A stretch of 64,000 nucleotides of DNA from Sceloporus undulatus (lineage: Eukaryota > Chordata > Lepidosauria > Squamata > Phrynosomatidae), in assembly GCF_019175285.1 (NCBI RefSeq), contig NC_056527.1, forward strand, positions 53,243,965-53,307,964, read 5' to 3'. Shown piece after piece: positions 32,101 to 37,689 of this stretch. The notes below the pieces were generated by a model that worked only from the letters and a program-made list of their open reading frames with translations, searched no databases and was not told where the DNA came from. Numbering within the stretch: the stretch's first letter is position 1; each line of letters begins with the position of its first letter. The position numbers and the translations under genes were made by a program.

Positions 32101-33129
32101 AATGTCAAATACAAAACAAAATGAATCTTTAACGGATAGGAACAGATCACTCAGAATATTTCCTTGCTAAATCCTCCTTGGATAAACACCAATGTAAGAA
32201 TTAAGGGGGCAGCTGGCAGATCTAAGAGAGGACAGAGGAAGTGGTAGAATTTAGGCTAGCTGTTATTACAAAGTGAACCAGTGTGGTGCAGTGGTTTAAG
32301 TATTGGATTATAACTCATAACAGCAGGGTTCAAATCCCCACTTGGCCATGAAAACCCACTGGGTGACCTTGGACAAGTCATACTCTCTCAGCTTAAGAAA
32401 ATGGTAGTGGCAAACCTACTCTGGAGAAACTTGCCAAGAAATCTCTGTGATAGGGTTGTCATAGGGTCGTCTTAAATCAGAAACAACTTGAAGGCACACA
32501 ACACTCACATTATTGTTAGCCATTTGTCTTATTTCATGGAAGCAAAATAAAAAGTCAATCACCATGCATAACCCTAATTTCCTAATAAAATCTCTTTTTT
32601 ATTTTTATAGATTTCATTTATCACAAGCCATAGCAATACATTAAAAGATACAAAAAGATATTAAAAATATAGAAAAGAAAAAGGAGAAAAAATAAAGAAA
32701 AAGACTACTTCTGATCTTCCTTTATGCAGTTATATATACAATTATAATTATTCATACCTCAACTCTAACATTAATCCCTTAATAAAATCTCAAACTGCAG
32801 TTGTATCTCATTATTAGAACAGTATCATAGTGGAGCAAGAGATAAAATAAATACAGTCTATTTTCAAGTCCTAATTCGGTTACATGTTGGACCACACAGG
32901 AACATTTGTCTTTGATAGCTTACTGATGTTGAAAAGAATCAGTTTTCATGAAGTCGGCTCAAAACCTACCCTTCTCTATAACACCAAAACATGCATTCCA
33001 TGAGCCATGTTAAATATAGGTCTCCTCAAAGAAAAATGTGTAATATCAACTAAAATTTCTCTTGGCACATTGTCAGGCGCATTACTAACCTGTTTGTTCA
33101 CAGGGCTGGCGGGAGAGCGCAGTAAACAT
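6461..33129 (-). CDS. ENTPD3: ENTPD3, ectonucleoside triphosphate diphosphohydrolase 3 (complete coding region, 10 coding exons)
   Basis: Cell-surface apyrase of the GDA1/CD39 family; it hydrolyses extracellular NTPs and NDPs and so shapes purinergic signalling. The CDS joins 33129-33090, 28054-27927, 25292-25175, 21092-20942, 18854-18695, 12878-12648, 11737-11465, 10700-10590, 8119-7982 and 6691-6461 (minus strand), total 1,581 nt, 526 residues plus TAA. Every intron is GT-AG and phases match. The protein has an N-terminal membrane segment (about residues 22-44), ACR1 DAGSSRT (62-68), ACR2 GATAGMR (137-143), ACR3 with [10 protein letters not shown] (178-187) containing the catalytic glutamate region, ACR4 [10 protein letters not shown] (216-225), ACR5 [12 protein letters not shown] (457-468) and a C-terminal membrane segment (about 485-510). 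The N-terminus [14 protein letters not shown] and the exon texts match recalled human ENTPD3 (529 aa) much better than ENTPD1. The start is the first ATG after a splice acceptor. No break or missing key motif was seen. Confidence 0.96.
6692..7981 (-). other. ENTPD3: ENTPD3 intron 9 (between coding exons 9 and 10)
   Basis: 1,290 bp. Contains a hAT-type palindromic MITE at about 6,880-6,995 (tgggctgcagctcccatgat / atgatgggagttgcagtcta). The rest is plain intron sequence. Confidence 0.6.
7982..8119 (-). CDS. ENTPD3: ENTPD3 coding exon 9
   Basis: 138 nt, 46 codons, residues 405-450: [20 protein letters not shown] then [13 protein letters not shown] and WPLIHFQKE. Almost identical to human ENTPD3 around [20 protein letters not shown]. 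Acceptor TTTTTACAG; donor GTAAGT directly after the GAA codon. Confidence 0.96.
8328..8531. repeat. Palindromic MITE, family B, in intron 8
   Basis: Left arm gacactgctttaactgccat, right arm cattgagccatgtggtgtca; ends tgcactgcaa / ttctgcagtgca. Confidence 0.75.
8533..8760 (+). repeat. SauriaSINE, nearly full length
   Basis: tRNA-like head (tggtgtttaattgttggact), B-box-like ccaggattcaaatttc, then gagcaagtcacattctctca, and a BovB-like tail attacttgaaagcacacaag ending in GAA repeats. Confidence 0.75.
8915..8990 (-). repeat. Short Penelope-like end fragment
   Basis: Minus strand has CTGATGAAGGG...GAAAGAC, the same CTGANGA/GAAA layout as the hammerhead-like ends but decayed. Confidence 0.3.
9523..10496. 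mobile_element. GC-rich DNA element with 15-bp terminal inverted repeats
   Basis: Perfect inverted ends ggcctcattcccact (9,523-9,537) and agtgggaatgaggcc (10,482-10,496), plus inner facing copies of catggttcccact / tgggaaccatg. The interior (9,760-10,420) is strongly C- and G-rich, with a CTC run at 9,869-9,892 and a minisatellite of CCTCTCC/CAGCCAGC-type units at about 10,130-10,410. The long open frames across it are by-products of low complexity. A related left end begins near 63,624. No clear target duplication, so the superfamily is unknown. It lies in ENTPD3 intron 8. Confidence 0.65.
10590..10700 (-). CDS. ENTPD3: ENTPD3 coding exon 8
   Basis: 111 nt, 37 codons, residues 368-404: [20 protein letters not shown] then [15 protein letters not shown]. 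Matches the human block AFAGFYYTASALNLSG. Acceptor TTCATAG; donor GTGTGT. It lies about 100 bp from the right end of the GC-rich element at 9,523-10,496. Confidence 0.95.
10828..11312. mobile_element. Penelope-like inverted-repeat end pair (fossil) around a dinucleotide tract
   Basis: Facing copies at 10,828-10,970 (gaaggctttcatggccagca) and 11,190-11,312 (agatgctggtgaaatgtcag) of the repeat seen at 3,226-3,548. Both hammerhead-like cores are decayed. It lies in ENTPD3 intron 7. Confidence 0.55.
11097..11191. repeat. Compound dinucleotide microsatellite
   Basis: TG, GA, TG, GC and AC runs in series, partly Z-DNA-prone (alternating purine-pyrimidine). Confidence 0.95.
11465..11737 (-). CDS. 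ENTPD3: ENTPD3 coding exon 7
   Basis: 273 nt, 91 codons, residues 277-367. Part of the cysteine-rich second lobe: [53 protein letters not shown]. The paired cysteines correspond to those of human ENTPD3. Acceptor ATATCAG; donor GTAAGT. Confidence 0.95.
11820..12040. repeat. CR1-tail-like ends flanking a hAT-type MITE
   Basis: Left piece gaagggatcccaagggtcac and right piece ctactattctatgattct resemble CR1 3' ends in facing orientation; between them lies a decayed palindromic MITE (11,868-12,000). It lies in ENTPD3 intron 6. Confidence 0.4.
12648..12878 (-). CDS. ENTPD3: ENTPD3 coding exon 6 (ACR4)
   Basis: 231 nt, 77 full codons, residues 200-276. It encodes [19 protein letters not shown], the fourth apyrase conserved region, then [18 protein letters not shown]. 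Acceptor TTTCTAG; donor CAG/GTATGA. VHPHG and CYGRxEAEKK distinguish ENTPD3 from ENTPD1. Confidence 0.96.
13005..13140. repeat. hAT-type palindromic MITE in intron 5
   Basis: caggggtggcaag at left and ggctgcaatattcccacctc at right, with an inner palindrome (aattgcagtcccacaacatc). Decayed copy of the family also at 6,880 and 28,490. Confidence 0.55.
13370..14299. mobile_element. Penelope-like inverted-repeat element (fossil) with 14-bp target duplication
   Basis: 930 bp flanked by an exact 14-bp direct repeat aattaaagatcctg (13,356-13,369 and 14,300-14,313). Its two arms (about 230 bp each; for example gcaaagggatcttgtagcac and its facing copy at 14,240-14,265) run inward to a shared inner boundary (gttgcctaaagccaa). 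The left arm lacks about 33 terminal bases found on the right. Long TSD and facing ends suggest target-primed insertion; family assignment is tentative. Confidence 0.6.
14314..14800 (-). other. ENTPD3: Intron 5 stretch without recognised elements
   Basis: AT-rich intron sequence, nothing recognised. Confidence 0.4.
14803..15025. repeat. Palindromic MITE, family B
   Basis: Well-kept ends: ctccatccacactgcagaaa and ttctgcagtgtggatgcagc, facing. Confidence 0.8.
15464..15696. repeat. Palindromic MITE, family A, copy 1
   Basis: Near-perfect palindrome of 233 bp: ggcctgttatagactgcc at left, ggcagtctgtaacaggcc at right, long facing arms (aaataaagctgcttcgggtc), and a small centre. No coding capacity. 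Confidence 0.85.
15700..15951. mobile_element. Mariner-like nonautonomous element with internal motif array
   Basis: 252 bp flanked by TA (15,698-15,699 and 15,952-15,953). Ends cactcttaccccgggatacg and its facing copy match at about 19 of 23 positions. The motif ccgggttacgaa occurs four times exactly (15,742, 15,776, 15,795, 15,896) plus degenerate copies in the ends. No transposase. Confidence 0.65.
15954..16940 (-). other. ENTPD3: Intron 5 stretch with weak repeats
   Basis: A decayed Penelope-like end may lie near 16,100-16,200 (tcttgaagaagcccttagga) and a decayed MITE near 16,380-16,500. Otherwise plain AT-rich intron. Confidence 0.3.
16946..17126. repeat. Palindromic MITE, family A, copy 2 (truncated)
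   Basis: Left arm (caggccaaaataaggctgct) is complete; the right arm stops in tatgtcatttatacac, so the outer part is missing. Confidence 0.8.
17358..17574. repeat. Palindromic MITE, family A, copy 3
   Basis: Ends tagacaggccagaataaagc and gctttattttggcctgtctg face each other; the centre is shortened. Confidence 0.85.
17780..18205 (+). mobile_element. L2/CR1-type LINE 3' end
   Basis: Shows the usual 3' features: an alignable segment ctttgctgtccttccattgg, a run of T-rich sequence, aatgcagagtataaataaag, and an (AAT/AAC)n tail. Fragment only. It lies in ENTPD3 intron 5. Confidence 0.5.
18206..18694 (-). other. ENTPD3: Intron 5 next to coding exon 5
   Basis: AT-rich, no recognised element. Confidence 0.4.
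18695..18854 (-). CDS. ENTPD3: ENTPD3 coding exon 5 (ACR3, catalytic glutamate)
   Basis: 160 nt, residues 146 (last base) to 199. It encodes [18 protein letters not shown], then [18 protein letters not shown], the third apyrase conserved region that carries the catalytic base glutamate in this family. Acceptor GCTTAG; donor GTGTGT. An in-frame open stretch continues upstream of the acceptor to 18925 but is intronic. Confidence 0.96.
19490..19722. repeat. Palindromic MITE, family A, copy 4
   Basis: Ends gcctgtacagacaggccata and ggcctatctgtatgggccc; arms facing, centre altered by a short internal repeat (gcatgatgcatgcatg). It lies in ENTPD3 intron 4. Confidence 0.85.
20020..20095 (+). repeat. 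Short squamate interspersed repeat
   Basis: gaactcagtgggacttattt followed by a tgtatagga-type end; related pieces lie at 47,836-47,885 and 62,445-62,512. Source family not identified. Confidence 0.4.
20096..20941 (-). other. ENTPD3: Intron 4 next to coding exon 4
   Basis: Plain AT-rich intron, no element recognised; a 78-codon open frame at 20,374-20,610 has no match known to me. Confidence 0.4.
20942..21092 (-). CDS. ENTPD3: ENTPD3 coding exon 4 (ACR2)
   Basis: 151 nt: two bases finishing glycine 96, residues 97-145, then two bases of arginine 146. It contains [13 protein letters not shown], the second apyrase conserved region. Acceptor TTCTTCCAG; donor GTATAG, a slightly off-consensus but normal GT donor. 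Confidence 0.95.
21560..21960 (-). repeat. SauriaSINE interrupted by a palindromic MITE
   Basis: SINE tail at left (cacttatggcaaccctatca), middle gatagtgtgacttgcctgaa, then a 170-bp palindrome, then the SINE head (cccagagtcctagtccaaca, ctaaccacttaaccatgctg). Confidence 0.75.
21727..21896. repeat. Palindromic MITE, family C, inside a SINE
   Basis: Ends tgccaaagtgaaaactggag and its facing copy ending actctggca; the inner arms pair through tttcagcagttgttg / caacacctgctgaaa. SINE sequence around gctaagcggtagttc / gctgaacaggaattc appears on both sides. Confidence 0.65.
22835..22912. repeat. Small palindromic MITE, family D
   Basis: cagagcttggaaaacttact and gtaacttttccaagccctg face each other; related single arms occur near 31,660, 40,670 and 42,990. 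Confidence 0.5.
22978..23357 (-). repeat. Two 5S-SINE pieces around a GT microsatellite
   Basis: 22,978-23,110 is a SINE body fragment; (GT)n follows at about 23,120-23,147; 23,150-23,357 is a longer copy whose end (ccaaggactaaccctgctta, gatcagacaggatttggtgt) is the complement of the 5S rRNA internal promoter region. It lies in ENTPD3 intron 3. Confidence 0.7.
23358..24415 (-). other. ENTPD3: Intron 3 stretch, nothing recognised
   Basis: Includes two similar segments near 23,380-23,540 and 23,580-23,740 (both with a cattcata...ctgg region and a fragment around aaaattacaatta), suggesting an old local duplication. No coding signal. Confidence 0.3.
24420..24600 (+). repeat. tRNA-derived SINE, MIR-like
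   Basis: gttggactaggactcaatct head, then ggcctaccttacagggtttc, the pattern of MIR/other reptile tRNA SINEs. Confidence 0.45.
25175..25292 (-). CDS. ENTPD3: ENTPD3 coding exon 3 (ACR1)
   Basis: 118 nt, residues 57-95 plus one base. It starts [19 protein letters not shown], the first apyrase conserved region, whose DAGSSRT forms the phosphate-binding loop in this superfamily. Acceptor CCACAG; donor GTGAGG. The text [18 protein letters not shown] matches human ENTPD3. Confidence 0.96.
25293..26390 (-). other. ENTPD3: Intron 2 stretch without recognised elements
   Basis: Plain AT-rich intron upstream of coding exon 3. Confidence 0.4.
26392..26602. mobile_element. Penelope-like inverted-repeat end pair (fossil)
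   Basis: Arms ccacaaaacagtaatacc / ggtatcactgctttgtgg face each other, with aatgcacaaaatacatgatg and its copy inside. The minus strand has CTGATGAAGGAGC...GCTTC, a hammerhead-like layout with an altered second core box. Confidence 0.5.
27005..27195. repeat. Palindromic MITE related to family B
   Basis: tccactttaacttcaatggt and attaaagtgaaatcacagtg face each other; middle ggaatcctgggattttcatc and ctcaccaaactgcaaaccc. Confidence 0.5.
27196..27926 (-). other. ENTPD3: Intron 2 next to coding exon 2
   Basis: No recognised element or coding signal. Confidence 0.4.
27927..28054 (-). CDS. ENTPD3: ENTPD3 coding exon 2 (N-terminal membrane anchor)
   Basis: 128 nt, residues 14-56. It completes the split glycine, then encodes FRVLYKMP followed by a long hydrophobic run (about residues 22-44) that is the signal anchor, and [12 protein letters not shown] leading into the ectodomain. 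Acceptor TTTTTAG at 28055-28061; donor GTAAGT at 27926-27921; ends in phase 0. Confidence 0.95.
28130..28460. repeat. GC-rich segment in intron 1, possible DNA element
   Basis: Abruptly GC-rich with overlapping open frames on both strands. Facing cagattggggctg / ctgcagctccaatcc near its right side. No full terminal repeats found. Confidence 0.3.
28490..28620. repeat. hAT-type palindromic MITE
   Basis: gtcctccagatgttgttgga and tagcaacatctggagggctg face each other; starts with caggggcagg. Confidence 0.6.
29222..29450 (-). repeat. SauriaSINE, nearly full length
   Basis: Tail tatgccttcaaattgtttca, middle gcatgggacttgcccagggt, head cactcaaaccattacaccac. Confidence 0.8.
29451..30564 (-). other. 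ENTPD3: Intron 1 stretch, nothing recognised
   Basis: AT-rich intron with no clear element. Confidence 0.4.
30565..31056 (+). mobile_element. Penelope-like element coding fragment (fossil)
   Basis: Forward-strand pieces match the C-terminal part of Penelope-like proteins: a [11 protein letters not shown] block, [14 protein letters not shown], then a [20 protein letters not shown] block characteristic of the GIY-YIG endonuclease domain. It is broken by several changes and ends where a palindromic MITE begins. Confidence 0.75.
31057..31284. repeat. Palindromic MITE, family A, copy 5 (inside the Penelope-like fragment)
   Basis: Ends cagactgccaaaataaagc and gctttattttggcagtctat face each other. 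It begins directly after the endonuclease-domain sequence. Confidence 0.85.
31745..31980 (+). mobile_element. CR1 LINE 3' end
   Basis: Forward match to CR1 3' regions: taggaagagctttctgttca, gtttagctggatggtccctg, gagtcctttccaactccatg. Fragment. Confidence 0.65.
32278..32505 (+). repeat. SauriaSINE, full length
   Basis: Head ccagtgtggtgcagtggttt, B box gggttcaaatccc, middle accttggacaagtcatactc, tail caacttgaaggcacacaaca. Confidence 0.85.
32590..32830 (-). repeat. A-rich LINE-like tail, possibly L1 3' end
   Basis: Reverse-strand T-rich sequence and a long plus-strand A-rich run (32,640-32,705). Assignment is weak. Confidence 0.25.
33090..33129 (-). CDS. ENTPD3: ENTPD3 coding exon 1 (N-terminus)
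   Basis: Forty coding bases: ATG, thirteen codons ([13 protein letters not shown]) and the first base of a split glycine codon. It ends at a GTTAGT donor (33089-33084). The cytosolic tail is nearly identical to recalled human ENTPD3 (MFTVLTRQPCEQAG), which fixes both the gene identity and the start codon. Confidence 0.93.
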
Positions 33130-33144
33130 CTCTTTTTGTTCAAA
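33130..33144 (-). other. ENTPD3: ENTPD3 5' UTR piece and splice acceptor before the start codon
   Basis: Fifteen bases precede the ATG and are themselves preceded by a strong acceptor: a pyrimidine run (TTTCTTTCTCTTTCTGTATAG, minus strand) ending at 33145. The start-codon exon is therefore probably internal, and a noncoding first exon should lie at higher coordinates. Confidence 0.7.
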
Positions 33145-34008
33145 CTATACAGAAAGAGAAAGAAATGTTCAGCATGAGAGTTGTTCATGAAAAACAATGT
33201 AAATAAGCAAGTTGTAAACTTCAAAACATTTTTAAGACTACAGAAGGATAAGGGATGAGCAAAACCTTCCCAGAAACAGCAAGAGCAAGACAGAACTGAC
33301 ATCGCAAATGCTTTGAAATGGAAAAGAGGCATGACTATGACAGTTTCCACAGCACAGCACCATTCAAATAGGTGGGATACTTTGCCAGTTTTTACTGGGG
33401 GTCAAAGATGAGGTGGTTGAATGGATGATCTCTAACATTTCAGCCTACAACTAAAGGATAAGATAGGGAGGGATATTCATAAATGGTAACTCCTTCAAAT
33501 AGAAAATCAGCTCATCAGGGAGAAGGTTCCCTGCTCTACTGGTTCTCTCCTTGCAGGGAGTTGTGGAGAGGTTTACTTTGTTTTACTTCAAAAAGCAAAA
33601 CACTAGATTTCGTCGTTTGCAACCTGAGCTCCCGCAGTACATTACTTCACCCCAGCATTTTCTCCAGGCTCAACTCAAGGTCCTTTGATGCGCACAGCAG
33701 AATATAAATATATGTCACTGTTATTAATAATGATGTGTGGATATGTCCATGTAAAATCTAGTAACTGCTTCTTCAAAATACTACGAAACATAGACCCAAT
33801 GCTTTTCCAGTCATAGTACTACTAAATAATCTTTTTGAAATTATGCAAAATATTGCTTTAAGATTAGAAAGAGATGTTGCTATAAAAGGATCCGATCTCC
33901 CAGGATAATATAATCTGAGAATTTTGACTTCATTTTTCAAGAAGCTGGGAAACAGAAGAAACAAGAAACACTGGTAGGAAGATGGCAAATGTATTCTTGT
34001 GTATCTGT

Positions 34009-34243
34009 GGGCCCAAACAGACAGACCAAACTAAAACTGCTTCGGGTCTCTTTGGAAGTATACTATTTAAATGACACATGCATCTTAAGAGGCCAGAAGC
34101 TGCACCAAAGCTGTGCTCCAGTCCTTAGTATTGGAGTGTGGCTTTGTCACGGCTTCCAGCCTCTTAGGACGCATGCATCATTTAAACAGCATACCTCCAA
34201 AGAGACCTGAAACAGCTTTATTTTGGCCTGTCTGTTCAGGCCC
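34009..34243. repeat. Palindromic MITE, family A, copy 6
   Basis: Ends gggcccaaacagacagacca and ttggcctgtctgttcaggccc; arms facing over about 110 bp each. Confidence 0.88.
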
Positions 34244-35269
34244 TGTGTTTAAGCAAGAGGAAGTCAGAAAGAGCAAAGCACAAAGGTACCTGTATACACG
34301 ATACTGGCATGAAGCTGAGGTCACAGAGAGGTACATGGACGGGAATTTGTGTGTTGAGAAACTAAATAGAGTCTTTGTTTAATGCAGACATGAATAAGTC
34401 CTAATTGTGGCTAGCATGAGAACTCTTGAGATGAGAAGAAGAGCACATTGAAGAACATGTGAAAGCGCAGGAAGCATACCAGAAGAGTCTATGTGCCTGG
34501 AAAGGCGAGCACATATATCTGCAGAGACTGTATGTAAACTGCCGGATATAAGAGTGGGCATAAAAAGATACTTAGGTTGCATATGAGTGAGCAAGAATGC
34601 ACAATCGAACAGCAAATAAATATGGGATTGCTTCTATGCACACTGGGACAACAGTCACTGCCTGCGGTAGTTTCCTATATGAGCCACCTGATCTTGAATA
34701 CCCTTCTTGGCAGTAAAGAAACCACAAGGCCTTGTTGAACACTCTTATGCAGCCAATACAAGGTAAAATGTAATAATCCTGTTTGGTTTTTTAAACAAAA
34801 AAACCACATTGTTGTCCAGTTCCATCTTCCAGCATCATTTTAAAAATGTAACAGGCTACTAAAAACATTTAATGAAAGATGTCATGTAAAACCAAAGATG
34901 ACAGAGCCCAAAAAACAGCAGTTTGCATTAAGGTAAAAAAAATGGATGAATACGAACCTTACTGCATACATGTTTAAAATGTCCTAAACATCTCGATGCT
35001 ACCCAGTGTATTTTTATTTTACATAACCAACCAACCAACCAATCTTTATCCTTTCCCCACTGACCTTATTCTCTCTGTCTGTACATTCTTTAGCAATGTC
35101 ACTTTCATTTTTTTGGACAAGGAGGCTTTTTCATGGCTACAAAACCCAACACCTCTCTGGGTTTACACACTCACTGACTGGAATGTATGCATGAGTGCAG
35201 ATGTAGCCTCCCTATGCACTCTGCAGCCAACCCTCTCCATCCAAATTTCTCTGGTGAATTTGCCTCATT

Positions 35270-35464
35270 AGTTGTTGTTGTTATTGTTGTTATTATTATA
35301 TTTGTTTTATAATATATTATATTATAATATACCTGCCAAAGATATAAAATCTTGCCAATGTATTATAAAATACAACATAATATAAATAATATAATATAAA
35401 TATATATTATAAATTACAATATAAATAATATTATAATATATATATATACATATCAATGTGTGTG

Positions 35465-35496
<32 letters not shown>

Positions 35497-36400
35497 TACA
35501 GAGAGAGAGATTATAATATTACACACATATATAATATATATAACATAATACAAATAATATGTATATAGATTATAATATTATTTGTATTATATTATATACA
35601 CATATATTATCATAGATTACATATATTATATTATATTATATTAAATATAATCTCTCTATAGATTATATTATATGTGTATATAATATGATTATATTATATG
35701 TGTATATAATATATGTTTATATAATATAATACTAATAATATTATAATCTATAGATTATATTTTATGTATATGTTATATATAATATAATACAAATAATATT
35801 TTATATACATTATATTATTTGTATTATAATATATATTATATATTATTATTATTATATAGATAGATATTATATATATATAGAGAGAGATTATATGTATATC
35901 TATTATAATACAAATAATATTTTATATACAATATTATTTGTATTATATTATATATATTATATACAAATATAATATCTCTATATAATATATGTTATATATA
36001 TATAATATAAACATATATTATTATATAGAGATAATATATGTTTATATATATTATACATATAATATAATATTTTATAAACATTATATTATTTGTATTATAT
36101 AGCTAGATAGATGATAATATATGTATATATATTATAATACAAATAATATGTACATATATTATCATCTATAGATATAGATAGATAGATTATAGATAGAGAG
36201 ATAGATTATATGTGTATATATAATATAATACAAATAATATTTTATAGACATTATAATATTTGTATTATATATATATATATATATATTATATTATAATATA
36301 ATATAATATAGATGAATTATATATAAAATAATATAGATAGATAGATTTTATATATATATATATTAGTATTTTTGTTATATCATTATTGTTGTTATTATTT
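35270..36400. repeat. AT-rich compound microsatellite block
   Basis: About 1.1 kb of TA, TATAA, GATA and GTT units with many self-complementary stretches, hence cruciform-prone. It lies about 380 bp inside the presumed first intron. Confidence 0.9.
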
Positions 36401-36777
36401 ATTTACATCTCTCTTCCCCCCCAAAAAAAACAAAAATAAAATTGGGGCACAAAAGGGGGCCCCATTAAAACATCACCATGAAACCCCAAACACAGGAGGG
36501 CACCCCAGCAGACTCTTCCAACCTCCCTGATTCAAGAAGCTAAAGAGACTGTCCTCTTCCAGCCTGAAAGGTGCAGAGCTCCAAGGGCAGCCTGTTTCCA
36601 TGTGGAGGAGAGCATGGGTGCATTTGGGAATCCAAGGGTAGCACCAGCAGCAGCACCCCAAAGGCGTCACTCCCGCCTCCTCCTCTGAAGAAACCTGTCT
36701 AGCCTGACACACAAGAAGGAAGGAAAGAAGGAAAGACAGAAAGAAAGAAAGACTGCTGAGCCCCAAGGAGCTCTTAC

Positions 36778-37145
36778 CACCCCCTTTTCCTGCTGGTGCT
36801 GGTGCTGCTGGTGGTGCTTCAGCTCCTGGCCCTGATGCCCATGCTGTGAGGTAGGGAAGGGAAGCCTCCTCCTCCTCCTCCTCCTTCCAGGGACTGCGTC
36901 TTCTTCTTCTTCTTATACCCTGCTTCGGTGGAAGAGGGAGGGAAAAAGAGCTGCTGCTTTTGCTGCTTCTGCTGCTGCTCTCTCTCCTCCTCAGACCTGG
37001 GACTCATCATCCCCTCCAGACAGGAATGCAATGGAGGAGGGAAGGGAGGAAGGAGGGAAGGAGGGGAGAAAGAGGGCTGGCATGATGGAGCTGACCACCC
37101 CCACCCCTCAGGCATACACTCACAACACACACACACAACACACAT
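36778..37145 (-). promoter_or_regulatory. ENTPD3: Candidate ENTPD3 noncoding first exon and promoter region
   Basis: A GC- and purine-rich island in otherwise AT-rich DNA. On the minus strand it ends at a consensus donor, GGGTG/GTAAGAG (36778/36777), placing a spliced leader 3.6 kb before the acceptor at 33145. It holds trinucleotide runs and one short upstream ATG frame. No TATA box or precise start site could be assigned; the purine-rich microsatellites alone could make such an island, so this is an inference from position and donor quality. Confidence 0.4.
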
Positions 37146-37499
37146 CCTACAGTGCAGCTTTTTGCAATGGTCGTTGTGTGGGGTGTGTATCTTCCCAAAG
37201 GTGCTGCAGCCCTCAAAGGGGGAGAGGGAGGCAGAGGTGATGGAGGGGCTCCTCTGTGTCTCATGCCTCCTCAGTGGGAAGCTTCATTCCCCATCTCAAT
37301 TTAATTCCCCATCTCATCATAATTCCCTACCTCAGTTTAGTTCTTCACAAAGGAAGGAGACATGCTGAATTCCAAGGAAACATCTTCCTTGAATTGCAAA
37401 TGGGCTTTAAATTTCCTTGAGTTTAAGAGTCTCCCAGTGACTCCATGGCCAAAAAATGGGGAGGTGCCAGCCTGCAGATAGCTTTCCCTACCATCTGAA

Positions 37500-37650
37500 C
37501 TAAGACCAGAAACAGAAAATGCAGGCCTATGACTAACATCTTCAATTTCTTGCTCCTGTTTGCCTGATGAAGAAGCCAGTGTGACTTCCAAAGCTTGCAA
37601 CATGTAATTGTGCATTTTGGTTGTCCCCATAAAGGTATCATTGTTTGGAA
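37500..37650 (+). repeat. Penelope-like end fragment with decayed hammerhead-like layout
   Basis: CTGATGA (37,564-37,570), a GAAG/CTTC stem, CAAAGCTTGC, then gtgcattttggttgtcccc. It differs from the hammerhead core in the second box. Confidence 0.4.
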
Positions 37651-37689
37651 GGTATTGGTTTTCTTGTAATTGTTTTGTTTTCTAGTGAG

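Larger units (their letters stand above)
33145..36777 (-). other. ENTPD3: Presumed 5' UTR intron of ENTPD3
   Basis: Lies between the acceptor before the ATG exon and the donor at 36,778. Contains family A copy 6 and the 1.1-kb AT microsatellite. Its intron status depends on the first-exon proposal. Confidence 0.4.

Noticed and set aside
32278-32350. Functional tRNA gene (A and B box present)
   Set aside because: It is the head of a SauriaSINE; no cloverleaf with acceptor stem could be formed.
6461-33129. Assignment to ENTPD1 (CD39) or ENTPD8
   Set aside because: All family members share the apyrase regions, but the MFTxLxRQPCEQ start, VHPHG, CYGRxEAEKK and [20 protein letters not shown] blocks match recalled human ENTPD3 and not ENTPD1.
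35270-36400. Centromeric or origin-like satellite
   Set aside because: The block is a heterogeneous AT microsatellite without a higher-order repeat unit.
36928-37368. 146-codon plus-strand open frame
   Set aside because: Built from trinucleotide and purine-rich repeats (cysteine and glycine runs); no known protein similarity.
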